Source of the DNA: Promicromonospora panici
GTDB taxonomy: Bacteria; Actinomycetota; Actinomycetes; Actinomycetales; Cellulomonadaceae
DNA length: 64,000 bases
Direction of reading: 5' to 3'
Assembly (NCBI RefSeq): GCF_900608595.1
Contig: NZ_UWYY01000003.1
Span: forward strand, 62,001-126,000
Positions 35,674 to 43,855 of the stretch are shown piece after piece. Every line of letters starts with the position of its first letter. The stretch's first letter is position 1. Under the pieces are notes generated by a model. It was given only the letters and a program-made list of their open reading frames with translations, did not search any database and had not been told where the DNA came from. A program made the position numbers and the translations under genes.

Positions 35674-35830
35674 GAGGTAGAACCCTGGCGAGGTAGAACC
35701 CTGGCGAGGTAGGGCTCTGGCGAGGTAGAACCACAGCGTGGCTCACCTCGCCAGGGTTCTACCTCGCTGCAGTTCTACCTCGCCAGGGTTCTACCTCGCC
35801 AGGGTTCTACCTCAGCGTGGGTTCTACTTC
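35674..35830. repeat. inverted array of 16-nt repeats
   Basis: Four head-to-tail units of GAGGTAGAACCCTGGC start at 35674, 35690, 35706 and 35722 (two exact, two variant). After a 12-nt centre come five reverse-complement units from 35750, 35766, 35782, 35798 and 35814 (three exact, two variant, the last 17 nt). The whole is a 157-bp composite palindrome between the stop codons of two convergent genes. Any forward unit can pair with any reverse unit, giving many alternative hairpins. No CRISPR-type spacers are present. Confidence 0.9.
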
Positions 35831-35857
35831 GGTGGGGGTGGGGGCTAGGGGTGGGGG

Positions 35858-37498
35858 CTAGTTGGTGGCCTGGGTGATCGACACGACCGCCCAGGGCGGG
35901 AGGTCGAGGTTGATGTCGAGCACGCCCGAGGCGGAGACCGTCAGCGTCGTCGTGCGCAGCCTGTCGGCGGCCTCGCGCAGCTCGGCGGTCTGGGCGGGGG
36001 TGAGGTTGAGGGGCTCACCCATCCGGTGCCAGGCCTCCGCGACGTTGCCGTGCTTCCAGTCGAGCTGCTCGATCCTGAAGACCGCGCCCGGGGCGAGACC
36101 CGCGACGGTATGCCGGATCCTGCGGTTCGGCCCGATGTAGGCCAGCCGGCGCGTAGCCTCGTAGGTCGTCTCGGATCCCACCCCGCGGGTGCCCATGTCG
36201 TCGGGGTAGTTGAGGAAGACGGCGGACAGCTCGCCCGTCGTCGTGTCCCGGGTGATCGTCCCGTGCGGGGTGGACGCCAGCACGGTGTCCCCGAGCCGGG
36301 ACAGCATCGCGAAGGCGTGGAACGTCGGCTTGTGCAGGCCCTGCTCGTTGACCAGGCCGAACCCACCGTGGAACGGGCCGATGCCGGCGCCACCCTCCTC
36401 GAACACGTCGGTGAAGGTCCAGTAGGAGATGGACTCGGCCAGCGCCGCGGATCGCAGGTAGGCGCGGGTGATGTAGGTCGCGGCGAACACGGTGTCGTGG
36501 ATCGTGTCGCGGCTCGACGGCGAGCTCGACCACTCGGTGATGTGCAGCTCGGCGTCCGGGAACGGGCTGCCGGCGATGATCTTCCGGAGCACCACCAGGT
36601 CGTCGTACGTCGCGTCCACCTGGCGCCGGATGTGCCGCGCCTCCCCGGAGGCCCCGAACGCGACATCGGTCGGGTACAGGTGGGTGGACAGGAAGTCCAC
36701 CGGGACGTCCCGAGCCGCGCACCAGTCGATGAACTCCTGGATCCACACGGGACGCCAGTCGAGCGCGTCGACGTCGTCGGCCTCCGCCGTCGTGTGCTCG
36801 ACGGAGCGGTTCTCCCACTCCCCCTTGTAGCGCTCGTCGGGGACGAAGACGCTGGTGGACGGGCCGCCCACCTTCAGCTCCTGGTCGATCGCCTTGATCG
36901 CGAGGGCCGTGGCGGCGTACAGCTCGAAGTACTGGGTCCGCGTGCCGGTCCAGAAGTAGGGCACCAGGTTCGGCTCGTTCCACACCTCGAACCGCCACTG
37001 GCGCACCTCGTCCAGGCCGTAGCGCTCGATCCAGTGCTCCACGGTCGCGGTGACGAGCTCGACCCAGCGCGCCATGTCCTTGGGCGGGCTGCAGTGGGCC
37101 TTCCACCAGAACAGCGTCTCGGTCTCGGTCGCCAGCTCGCGCGGCATGAACCCGAGCTCGACGAAGGGGCGCGCGCCGGTCTCGAGGATGAAGTCGAAGA
37201 CCTTGTCGACGTAGCTGAAGGTGAGCACCGGCTCGTCGAGCGGCGTCTGCGGGCCGAACCCGCCCCCGTCACTGGCGCGATACACGAACATGTCGTCGTG
37301 GAACAGGCCGTGGAACCGCACGTAGCGTGCCCCCAGGACCGTGACCGCCTCGGTGAAGTGCCGTTGCCAGTCCGCCCGCAGCGCCTCGTTCGCCCGGCCC
37401 GCGCCGACGCACTCGTTCCAGATGTGCCGGAGCGGTGTCTCGCTGCACGGCGCGCCGTCGATGTTCAGTTCCGGCAGGGTCATCTCGTTGTCCACCAT
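35858..37498 (-). CDS. GH39 family beta-xylosidase-like enzyme
   Basis: A 546-aa cytoplasmic (beta/alpha)8 glycosidase. Acid/base Glu175 lies in VWNEPNL, nucleophile Glu322 in HITEWSSSP; the strand YVRFHGLFHDDM is typical of GH39. It should cleave xylosides or a related linkage after import. ATG 37498 is chosen; GTG 37519 and ATG 37483 are in frame alternatives. It is the last gene of an importer operon, 31 nt after the MalG-type permease. Confidence 0.88.
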   Translation of the reverse strand: MVDNEMTLPELNIDGAPCSETPLRHIWNECVGAGRANEALRADWQRHFTEAVTVLGARYVRFHGLFHDDMFVYRASDGGGFGPQTPLDEPVLTFSYVDKVFDFILETGARPFVELGFMPRELATETETLFWWKAHCSPPKDMARWVELVTATVEHWIERYGLDEVRQWRFEVWNEPNLVPYFWTGTRTQYFELYAATALAIKAIDQELKVGGPSTSVFVPDERYKGEWENRSVEHTTAEADDVDALDWRPVWIQEFIDWCAARDVPVDFLSTHLYPTDVAFGASGEARHIRRQVDATYDDLVVLRKIIAGSPFPDAELHITEWSSSPSSRDTIHDTVFAATYITRAYLRSAALAESISYWTFTDVFEEGGAGIGPFHGGFGLVNEQGLHKPTFHAFAMLSRLGDTVLASTPHGTITRDTTTGELSAVFLNYPDDMGTRGVGSETTYEATRRLAYIGPNRRIRHTVAGLAPGAVFRIEQLDWKHGNVAEAWHRMGEPLNLTPAQTAELREAADRLRTTTLTVSASGVLDINLDLPPWAVVSITQATN

Positions 37499-37529
37499 GC
37501 TCTCGTTGTCTTCTCTCACGGATGTCGGG

Positions 37530-38441
37530 TCAGCCCTTGACGGCGCCGAGGCTCAGGCCGGACTGCCAGAAGCGCTGCAGCGAGACGAACGCCACGATCA
37601 GCGGAATGATCGTGAGCAGCGACGACGTCAGGACGAGGTTCTGGAGCAGCTCGCCGTTGCCGGCGGTGGAGGCGAGCTTGTTCCACTGGTTGATGCCCAC
37701 GGTCAGCGGGTACCAGTCGGGGTCCTTGAGCATGATCAGGGGCAGGAAGTAGTTGTTCCAGATCGAGACGAACGAGAAGAGCAGCACGGTCACCGTCGCC
37801 GGGACGAGCATGGGCAGGGCGATCTGCCAGAACGTCCGGAACTCGCCCGCGCCGTCGATCTTCGCCGCCTCGAGGAGGCCGGTGGGCACGGCCTCCGCCG
37901 CGAACACCCACATGAGGTACAGCCCGAAGGGGTTGAGGAACGACGGGATCAGCACCGCCCACGGCGTGTTCGTCAGGCCGAGCTGCGCGAAGAGCAGGAA
38001 CTGCGGGATGGCCAGCGCGATGCCCGGGACCGAGATGGCGCCCAGCACCACGAACAGGAAGACCCGCTTGCCCGTGAACTCCAGCTTCGCGAGCGCGTAG
38101 CCGCCGAGCGCGGCGAGGAACGTCGAGACCAGCGCTCCGGCAACCACGTACAGGACGGTGTTGAGCAGCCAGCGCCCGAAGATGCCGCCGTCGTACGTGA
38201 AGACCTCGGCGATGTTGTCGAACAGGGCGAACCGCGTCCCGAACGAGAAGCCGAAGCTCGAGACGAAGTCCGCCTGGGACTTCGTGGAGTTGATGGTCAG
38301 CCAGACCAGCGGGATCAGGCAGTAGAGGGTGAACAGCCCCGTCAGGAAGGTCAGCGTGCCGCTCTTGCGGGGGTTGGTGAGCGTGTACAGGTGTCGGCGT
38401 GCCGTGCTGCCGGGAGGCCGGACATCAGCGGTGGTCGTCAT
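37530..38441 (-). CDS. ABC sugar permease, MalG type, of the GH39 operon
   Basis: A 303-aa permease with six predicted membrane segments and EAA loop (LLEAAKIDGAGEFRTFWQIA), ending GLSLGAVKG. ATG 38441 has GGAG seven bases upstream; a longer frame starts 11 codons earlier without support. Works with the MalF-type subunit encoded just upstream. Confidence 0.88.
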   Translation of the reverse strand: MTTTADVRPPGSTARRHLYTLTNPRKSGTLTFLTGLFTLYCLIPLVWLTINSTKSQADFVSSFGFSFGTRFALFDNIAEVFTYDGGIFGRWLLNTVLYVVAGALVSTFLAALGGYALAKLEFTGKRVFLFVVLGAISVPGIALAIPQFLLFAQLGLTNTPWAVLIPSFLNPFGLYLMWVFAAEAVPTGLLEAAKIDGAGEFRTFWQIALPMLVPATVTVLLFSFVSIWNNYFLPLIMLKDPDWYPLTVGINQWNKLASTAGNGELLQNLVLTSSLLTIIPLIVAFVSLQRFWQSGLSLGAVKG

Positions 38442-38457
38442 GGGAGGTCTCCGGCTG

Positions 38458-39336
38458 CTACTGGTCGAGGGCATTTCGCATGCCGCGGATCTGGACCGCG
38501 TAGGCGATGGCGATGGTGAACGCGGCCATCACGAGGGCGAGCGCAGCGGCGTAGCCCTGCTGCGAGCCCGTGAACGCGAGGTTGAAGGCGTAGAGGTTGG
38601 GCGTGTAGTAGGTCGTGATCCCGCTGTTGGCCACCATCGACGGGAGGATCTGGGGCTCGTTGAAGAGCTGGAAGGTCCCGATGATCGAGAAGATGATGGT
38701 GATCACGAGCGAGCCGCGCAGCGCGGGCAGCTTGATCGCCCGGATCACGCGCAGCTCCCCCGCGCCGTCGATCGCCGCCGCCTCGTACAGCTCGTGCGGG
38801 ACCGCCTTGAGCACGCTGTCGAAGATCAGCATGTTGTACCCGGTGAAGGCCCAGGTCACCATGATCCCGATGGCGACGAGCGTGGTGCTCGGCCGGAACG
38901 GGTCGAGGTCGGTGCCGAGCCAGCCGTTGATGCTGCCGAACAGCCCGTAGCGGACGCCGAGCATGAAGCCCCACATCAGGGTGGAGACGATGGCGGGCAC
39001 GGCGTACGGCAGGAAGATCGCCACGCGCATGAACCTCATGCCGCGCAGCCGCATCGAATCCATCGCCAGGGCGAGCGCCAGGGCCAGCACGAGCATGATC
39101 GGCACCTGGATCAGCGTGAACCAGACGACGCGCGAGACGCCGTCCCAGAACTGGGCGTCGGCGAACAGCTTGCCGTAGTTGTCCAGGCCGACGAAGGACC
39201 TGCCGCCCACCATCCGGTCCTGGAAGAGGCTGAGGTAGGCGGCATAGGTGATCGGCACGATGAACACCAGGGCGAACAGGATGCCGAACGGCGCGACGAA
39301 CGCCCAGCCGATCTGTCGCCTGCGTGCACTAGTCAA
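38458..39336 (-). CDS. ABC sugar permease, MalF type, of the GH39 operon
   Basis: A 292-aa permease (first helix WAFVAPFGILFALVFIVPIT, EAA loop LYEAAAIDGAGELRVIRAIK). No ATG or GTG fits the N-terminus. TTG 39336 is the best start: it gives MTSARRRQIGWAF, lies seven bases after AGGGG and overlaps the binding-protein stop by eight bases. Upstream in-frame codons read antisense-like Arg/Ser/Pro sequence and are rejected. Confidence 0.83.
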   Translation of the reverse strand: MTSARRRQIGWAFVAPFGILFALVFIVPITYAAYLSLFQDRMVGGRSFVGLDNYGKLFADAQFWDGVSRVVWFTLIQVPIMLVLALALALAMDSMRLRGMRFMRVAIFLPYAVPAIVSTLMWGFMLGVRYGLFGSINGWLGTDLDPFRPSTTLVAIGIMVTWAFTGYNMLIFDSVLKAVPHELYEAAAIDGAGELRVIRAIKLPALRGSLVITIIFSIIGTFQLFNEPQILPSMVANSGITTYYTPNLYAFNLAFTGSQQGYAAALALVMAAFTIAIAYAVQIRGMRNALDQ

Positions 39337-40654
39337 CGGTGAACCCCTGCTCGTTGCCGTACTCGACGGAGCGCTGCTCCCACGTCTGCAGGACCTCGGC
39401 GAGGGAGCCCTCGCCCGAGGTGTAGAAGGGCGTGGCGATGTCGGCGTAGGTGCTGCGCGCCCACTCGAAGAACGGCGGGTACTGCCAGCCGACGGCGGCG
39501 ATGTTCGAGGCCTCCGCGAGGACCTCGCCCGTCTTCTGGTCACCGAAGTAGGAGTTCTTCACACCCCGGAACTCGGTGCTGTCGAGCACCGACGTGTTCG
39601 GCACGAACGCACCGGCGTCGACCCGGGGCTGCAGGCCTTCGCCGTGCGTGAAGTACTCGAGGAACTTGAAGGCCGCCTCCTTGTTGGCCGCGGCCTCCGG
39701 GATCCCGAAGGCCGAGCCGCCGTTCTCGGCGCCGACCTTCTCGCCCTCTTCCCACTGGGGCATGAGGGAGACCCGGAAGTCGCCGGCGGCGTCCGGAGCC
39801 CGCTCGGGCAGCGTCGAGGTCAGCCAGCCGCCCATGTTCTGCGAGGCGAGCGTGCCGTCGTTGAGCGCACGGTTCCAGTCGTCGGACCAGGCGCTGATCT
39901 TGGTGTTGACCAGGTCCTCGTCGAGCATCTTCTGCCAGAAGGCCACGGCCTTCTGCGTGCCCTCGTCGGAGAAGTCGATGTGCACGGTGGTGCCGTCGAC
40001 CTCGAACGGCCGCCCGCCGGCCTGCCAGATCAGGGACAGCAGGAAGAACAGGTCGTTCGTGTCCTGGGTGATGTAGTAGTTCGGGCCGAGGGCGCGGATC
40101 TTCTTGGCGGCCTCGTAGTACTCGTCCCAGGTCGCGGGCGCCTCCTTGATCCCGGCCTTGGCGAAGGTCGCCTCGTTCCAGAACATGACGGCGGGGCCGT
40201 AGTCCGAGGGCAGGGCGTAGATGCCGTCATCGTTGGTGACGTTGTTCCAGGCCGAGGGGACGTAGTCGCCCTCCAGCTCGGTGGCGCCCAGCGGGCCGAG
40301 GTCGGCGAGCTTGCCGGGGATGGCGAAGTACGGGACCGCGAAGTACTCGAACATCACCAGGTCCGGAACGCCCGACCCGGCCTGGATCGCGTTGTCGAGC
40401 GCCTGGTACTCGTCGGAGGACGAGCCGGCGTTGACGACCTCGACCTCGATACCGGGGTTGGCCTTCTCGAAGCCCGGGACCGCGAGCTCGACGGTGCCGT
40501 CCCAGCTCCACACCGTCAGCTTCACCGGCTGGTCGGCGGTGCCGGCGCCGCCGTCGGCGCTGCCTGTCGTGCCTCCTGCACCTGAACATGCGGCGAGCGC
40601 ACCAGCCGCCACGAGCGCGGTGCACACCATCCGCGCCTTGGTAAAGAGCCTCAT
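39329..40654 (-). CDS. sugar-binding lipoprotein of the GH39 operon
   Basis: A 441-aa family-1 solute-binding protein with lipobox LAAC (Cys23) and a Gly/Ser-rich linker. The fold begins at KLTVWSWDGTVELAVPGFEK. ATG 40654 is chosen; the longer frame from 40702 would include the operator at 40687-40699. It is closely related in sequence to the binding protein at 48119-49471, which suggests similar ligands or a shared origin of the two importers. Confidence 0.88.
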   Translation of the reverse strand: MRLFTKARMVCTALVAAGALAACSGAGGTTGSADGGAGTADQPVKLTVWSWDGTVELAVPGFEKANPGIEVEVVNAGSSSDEYQALDNAIQAGSGVPDLVMFEYFAVPYFAIPGKLADLGPLGATELEGDYVPSAWNNVTNDDGIYALPSDYGPAVMFWNEATFAKAGIKEAPATWDEYYEAAKKIRALGPNYYITQDTNDLFFLLSLIWQAGGRPFEVDGTTVHIDFSDEGTQKAVAFWQKMLDEDLVNTKISAWSDDWNRALNDGTLASQNMGGWLTSTLPERAPDAAGDFRVSLMPQWEEGEKVGAENGGSAFGIPEAAANKEAAFKFLEYFTHGEGLQPRVDAGAFVPNTSVLDSTEFRGVKNSYFGDQKTGEVLAEASNIAAVGWQYPPFFEWARSTYADIATPFYTSGEGSLAEVLQTWEQRSVEYGNEQGFTVD

Positions 40655-40686
40655 CACTCTGTCCCTCCTCGTCGAGAGTTGTTGTT

Positions 40687-40699
40687 CGAAACTGTTTCG
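40687..40699. promoter_or_regulatory. LacI-type operator CGAAA-N3-TTTCG, importer side
   Basis: CGAAACTGTTTCG, 32 nt upstream of the binding-protein start. It shares the half-sites CGAAA/TTTCG with 40810-40822 near the divergent LacI gene. Confidence 0.7.
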
Positions 40700-40703
40700 C
40701 AAC

Positions 40704-40715
40704 TTTATCGATCAA
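40704..40715. promoter_or_regulatory. second LacI-like site TTTATCGATCAA
   Basis: One symmetric mismatch pair from the perfect palindrome TTTATCGATAAA at 19905-19916. It lies five bases from the CGAAA site. It may let another LacI regulator act on this promoter. Confidence 0.4.
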
Positions 40716-40809
40716 GCAGCGACTCTAGCGACGATCTGCGCGAGGCGTCAACGGTCCAGTTCGGCACCTATTTAGTCGATTGACGCCGCGCCAGGCGATC
40801 TGTAGGCTT

Positions 40810-40822
40810 CGAAATAATTTCG
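40810..40822. promoter_or_regulatory. LacI-type operator CGAAA-N3-TTTCG, regulator side
   Basis: CGAAATAATTTCG, a perfect palindrome extended by T/A on each side, 14 nt before the LacI start. This position suggests autoregulation. Confidence 0.7.
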
Positions 40823-40836
40823 ACGAAGGGGAGACC

Positions 40837-41892
40837 GTGGCTGGCAGGCCCTCGACAGAGCGTGCGACGCTCGCCGATGTCGCACGACATGCGGGCGTCT
40901 CCACCGGCACGGCGTCCAAGGCGCTCAACGGGCGGCGCGACATCGCCGACGACACCCGCGCCCGGGTGCTGGAGGCCGTCGCCGAGCTTGGCTACCGGCC
41001 CACCACCACCCAGTGGGAGCCGCCGCGAACCCGCACCATCGCGGCGGTGTTCGACGTGCTCGACTCGCCCTACATCTCCAACGTGCTCCAGGGCGTCCTC
41101 GCCGCGGCGACGAACGCACAGGCCAACCTCCTGGTGCGCCTGCCCCCCGACCGCGCGGCGCGTGCGACCAAGGCGGCGGCGCGGGCCTGGGTGGCCGCGC
41201 AGAAGGAGTCCGGGGTCGTGGGCATCGTCGGCATCACGCTCGGTGAGCCGAACGCCATGCTGCAGGCCGCGAAGGAGGTCGGCATGCCCTTCGTCATGAT
41301 CGACCCCGTCGACCTGGAGGATCCGCGGACCGTCAGCGTCGGTTCGGCCAACTGGGCCGGCGGACGCACGGCGACGGAACACGTCCTGGAGCTCGGCCAC
41401 CGTCGGGTGGGCTGGATCGGAGGCCCGGCGGCGTCGGCCGCGGCGCGCGAGCGCCTGCACGGCTACCGGGCAGCCCTGGACTCCGCGGGGATCAGCCTCG
41501 ACCAGTCCCTGGTGCGCAGCGACACGTTCTCGATCGACACGGGTCTGGTGCACGGTCGCGACCTGCTCGCACTGCCCGATCCGCCGACGGCGATCGTCAC
41601 CGGCGACGACGAGATCGCCGTCGGAGTGCTCGCCGCGGCGCGCGAGCTGCACGTCGCGGTGCCCGAGCAGCTCAGCGTCGTCGGCTTCGACGACACACCA
41701 CAGGCCACCTGGACGACGCCGCAGCTCACCTCGGTGCACCAGCCGCTGGCCGGCATGGGCCGGATGGCCGTCGAGACCGTGCTCACCATGGCGGACGGCG
41801 TCCAGCCCGCGTCGCGCCACGTCCAGCTGGCCACGAGCCTCACGGTCCGGGACTCGACGGCGCCTTACCCGGCGCGCACCAGCGGCAGGTAG
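40837..41892 (+). CDS. LacI-family regulator of the GH39 importer operon
   Basis: A 351-aa LacI regulator with HTH TLADVARHAGVSTGTASKAL and effector domain. GTG 40837 follows AAGGGGAG; upstream in-frame ATG has no support and would cover the operator. Divergent from the binding protein-permease-GH39 operon, with CGAAA-N3-TTTCG sites at both ends of the intergenic region. The 3' end overlaps the convergent TetR gene by 28 nt. Confidence 0.88.
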   Translation: MAGRPSTERATLADVARHAGVSTGTASKALNGRRDIADDTRARVLEAVAELGYRPTTTQWEPPRTRTIAAVFDVLDSPYISNVLQGVLAAATNAQANLLVRLPPDRAARATKAAARAWVAAQKESGVVGIVGITLGEPNAMLQAAKEVGMPFVMIDPVDLEDPRTVSVGSANWAGGRTATEHVLELGHRRVGWIGGPAASAAARERLHGYRAALDSAGISLDQSLVRSDTFSIDTGLVHGRDLLALPDPPTAIVTGDDEIAVGVLAAARELHVAVPEQLSVVGFDDTPQATWTTPQLTSVHQPLAGMGRMAVETVLTMADGVQPASRHVQLATSLTVRDSTAPYPARTSGR

Positions 41893-42473
41893 ACGGTGTC
41901 GAGGATGTCCTCGATGACGGCGTCGGCGATCGGCGCCCCACGGGTCACGAACTCGTTGCGCAGCAGGTCGTGCGCGACGGTCATGGCACGCGTGCCGCGG
42001 AGCTCCGGGCGCACCTCGCCACGCTCGATCCCGCGCCGGTAGATCTCGTCGACGAGGCCCGGCCCCGTCTCGAAGAGCTGCCGCCGGGTCTCGGCGGCCA
42101 GCTCCGGACTGTTCGTCACCTCGGCGAGCACCGCGCGCAGCAGCTCGCCGTACTCGGAGTCCATCAGGTCGGCGAGCGAACGCAGCAGAGCGCGCATGTC
42201 CGAGGCGAAGGCCCCGGTGTCCGGTGTGGACAGCAGCGACCGGACGAGCTGCCCCTGGGCATGCACCACGAGCTCCGCGCGGTTGTTCCACCTGCGGTAC
42301 AGCGCGGCCTTGCTGGTGCGCGCCCGGGCGGCGATCCAGTCCATGGTCAGCGCCGCGTAGCCGCGTTCGACGAGGCCCTCCCGGGCCGCACGCAGGATCG
42401 CCTCCTCCAGCTCGGCGCCACGCCTGCGCGGCCCCCGGCGATGGTCCGTCGCGCTGCTCGTCATGCCGCTCAC
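41865..42473 (-). CDS. TetR-family regulator of the P450 gene
   Basis: A 202-aa TetR regulator: basic tail, HTH LTMDWIAARARTSKAALYRR and a C-terminal ligand domain of the AcrR-like C-terminal type. Divergent from a cytochrome P450 gene, with a perfect 23-bp palindrome between them, so it probably represses P450 and itself. It overlaps the LacI gene end by 28 nt in convergent orientation. Confidence 0.85.
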   Translation of the reverse strand: MSGMTSSATDHRRGPRRRGAELEEAILRAAREGLVERGYAALTMDWIAARARTSKAALYRRWNNRAELVVHAQGQLVRSLLSTPDTGAFASDMRALLRSLADLMDSEYGELLRAVLAEVTNSPELAAETRRQLFETGPGLVDEIYRRGIERGEVRPELRGTRAMTVAHDLLRNEFVTRGAPIADAVIEDILDTVYLPLVRAG

Positions 42474-42520
42474 GGTAGGCCGTTGCGCTCACCGGTTCCA
42501 GGCGCCTAGCATCGAGACGA

Positions 42521-42543
42521 TAGGGAACGTCACGTTCCCTATT
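42521..42543. promoter_or_regulatory. perfect 23-bp palindromic operator, TetR/P450
   Basis: ATAGGGAACGT and ACGTTCCCTAT flank a central C. It is 47 nt from the TetR start and 23 nt from the P450 start, so the bound regulator could block both promoters. Confidence 0.8.
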
Positions 42544-42566
42544 CGTCACGACGCTCGGGAGACCAC

Positions 42567-43757
42567 ATGGAAGAGACGATCACCTACCCGCAGGCCCGCA
42601 CCTGCCCGTACCGCCCGCCGCTGGGATACACCGAACTGACCGAGCAGGGTCCGCTGCACCGGGTCGAGCTCTACGACGGCAAGCTGGGCTGGGTGGTGAC
42701 GCGGTACGCGGAAGCCCGGGCGCTGCTCGGCGACCCGCGACTGTCGTCCGACCGGACCGACCCGGACTTCCCGCTGATCTCGTCGCGCGGGGCCGCGGTC
42801 CGCAGCCAGCCGCCCGCGTTCATCGGCATGGACGAACCGGAGCACGGCCACTACCGGCGGATGACGATTCCCGAGTTCACCGCCAAGCAGATCAGTGCGC
42901 TCCGCCCGAGGATCGAGGAGATCGCGGTCCAGGCCGCGGAGAACCTGCGGGCGGCGGGCTCGCCCGCGGACCTGGTCACCAACTACGCGCTGCCGATCCC
43001 GTCCCTGGTGATCAGCGAGGTGCTCGGCGTGCCGTACTCGGATCACGAGTTCTTCGAGGACGCGAGCCGCCGGTTGATGCGCGCGGGCAACGCGGATGAG
43101 GCCGTCGCCCCGCGCACGGAGCTCCTGGAGTACCTCGACTCGCTGGTCGATGCCGCGATCCAGCACCCGAAGCCTGGCCTGATCAGCAGGCTGGCCAACG
43201 GTGAGCTAGCGCGCGGCGAGATACCCCGGGAGACCCTCATCGGTATCGCCATGCTGCTCCTGGTCGCGGGCCACGAGACCACGGCGAGCATGATCACCCT
43301 CGGCACCGTGACGCTCCTCGAGCATCCCGACCAGCTCGCCGCGCTCCGCGCCGACCCCACCGCGGTGCCCGGCGCGGTCGAGGAGCTGCTGCGCTACAAC
43401 TCCGTCGCCGACACCGCAGGGATCCGCGTCGCCACGGAGGACATCGACATCGCGGGCCGGCACATCCGCGCGGGCGAGGGAGTGCTGATCCCGAACGGGC
43501 CGGCGAACTTCGATCCCGCGATGTTCCCCGAGCCGGAGGAGTTCGACGTCAGCCGCGGCTCGCGCAGGCACAACGCGTTCGGCTACGGCGTGCACCAGTG
43601 CCTCGGTCAGAACCTCGCGCGGCTCGAGCTGCAGATCGCCCTGCCGCTGCTCTTCGAACGCTTCCCCACCCTGCGGCTCGCCGCTCCGGCGACGGAGCTG
43701 CGGCCCGCGCGCGCCGACACCGTCCAGGGGCTCGGCGAGCTGGTCGTCACCTGGTGA
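42567..43757 (+). CDS. cytochrome P450
   Basis: A 396-aa soluble bacterial P450. The I-helix has AGHETTAS, the K-helix EELLR (ExxR type), and the haem loop FGYGVHQCLGQNLARLE with Cys345 as axial ligand. Similar to actinobacterial CYP105-type enzymes. GGGAG precedes ATG 42567. Neither a ferredoxin nor a reductase gene is adjacent, so redox partners are elsewhere. The substrate is unknown; control by a TetR protein suggests induction by a small molecule, perhaps the substrate. Confidence 0.9.
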   Translation: MEETITYPQARTCPYRPPLGYTELTEQGPLHRVELYDGKLGWVVTRYAEARALLGDPRLSSDRTDPDFPLISSRGAAVRSQPPAFIGMDEPEHGHYRRMTIPEFTAKQISALRPRIEEIAVQAAENLRAAGSPADLVTNYALPIPSLVISEVLGVPYSDHEFFEDASRRLMRAGNADEAVAPRTELLEYLDSLVDAAIQHPKPGLISRLANGELARGEIPRETLIGIAMLLLVAGHETTASMITLGTVTLLEHPDQLAALRADPTAVPGAVEELLRYNSVADTAGIRVATEDIDIAGRHIRAGEGVLIPNGPANFDPAMFPEPEEFDVSRGSRRHNAFGYGVHQCLGQNLARLELQIALPLLFERFPTLRLAAPATELRPARADTVQGLGELVVTW

Positions 43758-43804
43758 GCCCGGTGGCCACCCCGCCAGGACCCACCTTGGCCATAGACGC
43801 CTGA

Positions 43805-43842
43805 GGGTGACGGAGAGGTGTGGTGCTGCCTCTCCGTCACCC
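43805..43842. terminator. bidirectional hairpin between P450 and GH93-like gene
   Basis: Perfect 14-bp arms (43805-43818 and 43829-43842) around a 10-nt loop, 47 nt after the P450 stop and 13 nt before the convergent gene's stop. Confidence 0.75.
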
Positions 43843-43855
43843 CCCAGGGCAGTCC

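Noticed and set aside
35674..35830. CRISPR array
   Set aside because: Units are 16 nt and directly adjacent, no unique spacers exist, orientation flips halfway, and there are no cas genes.
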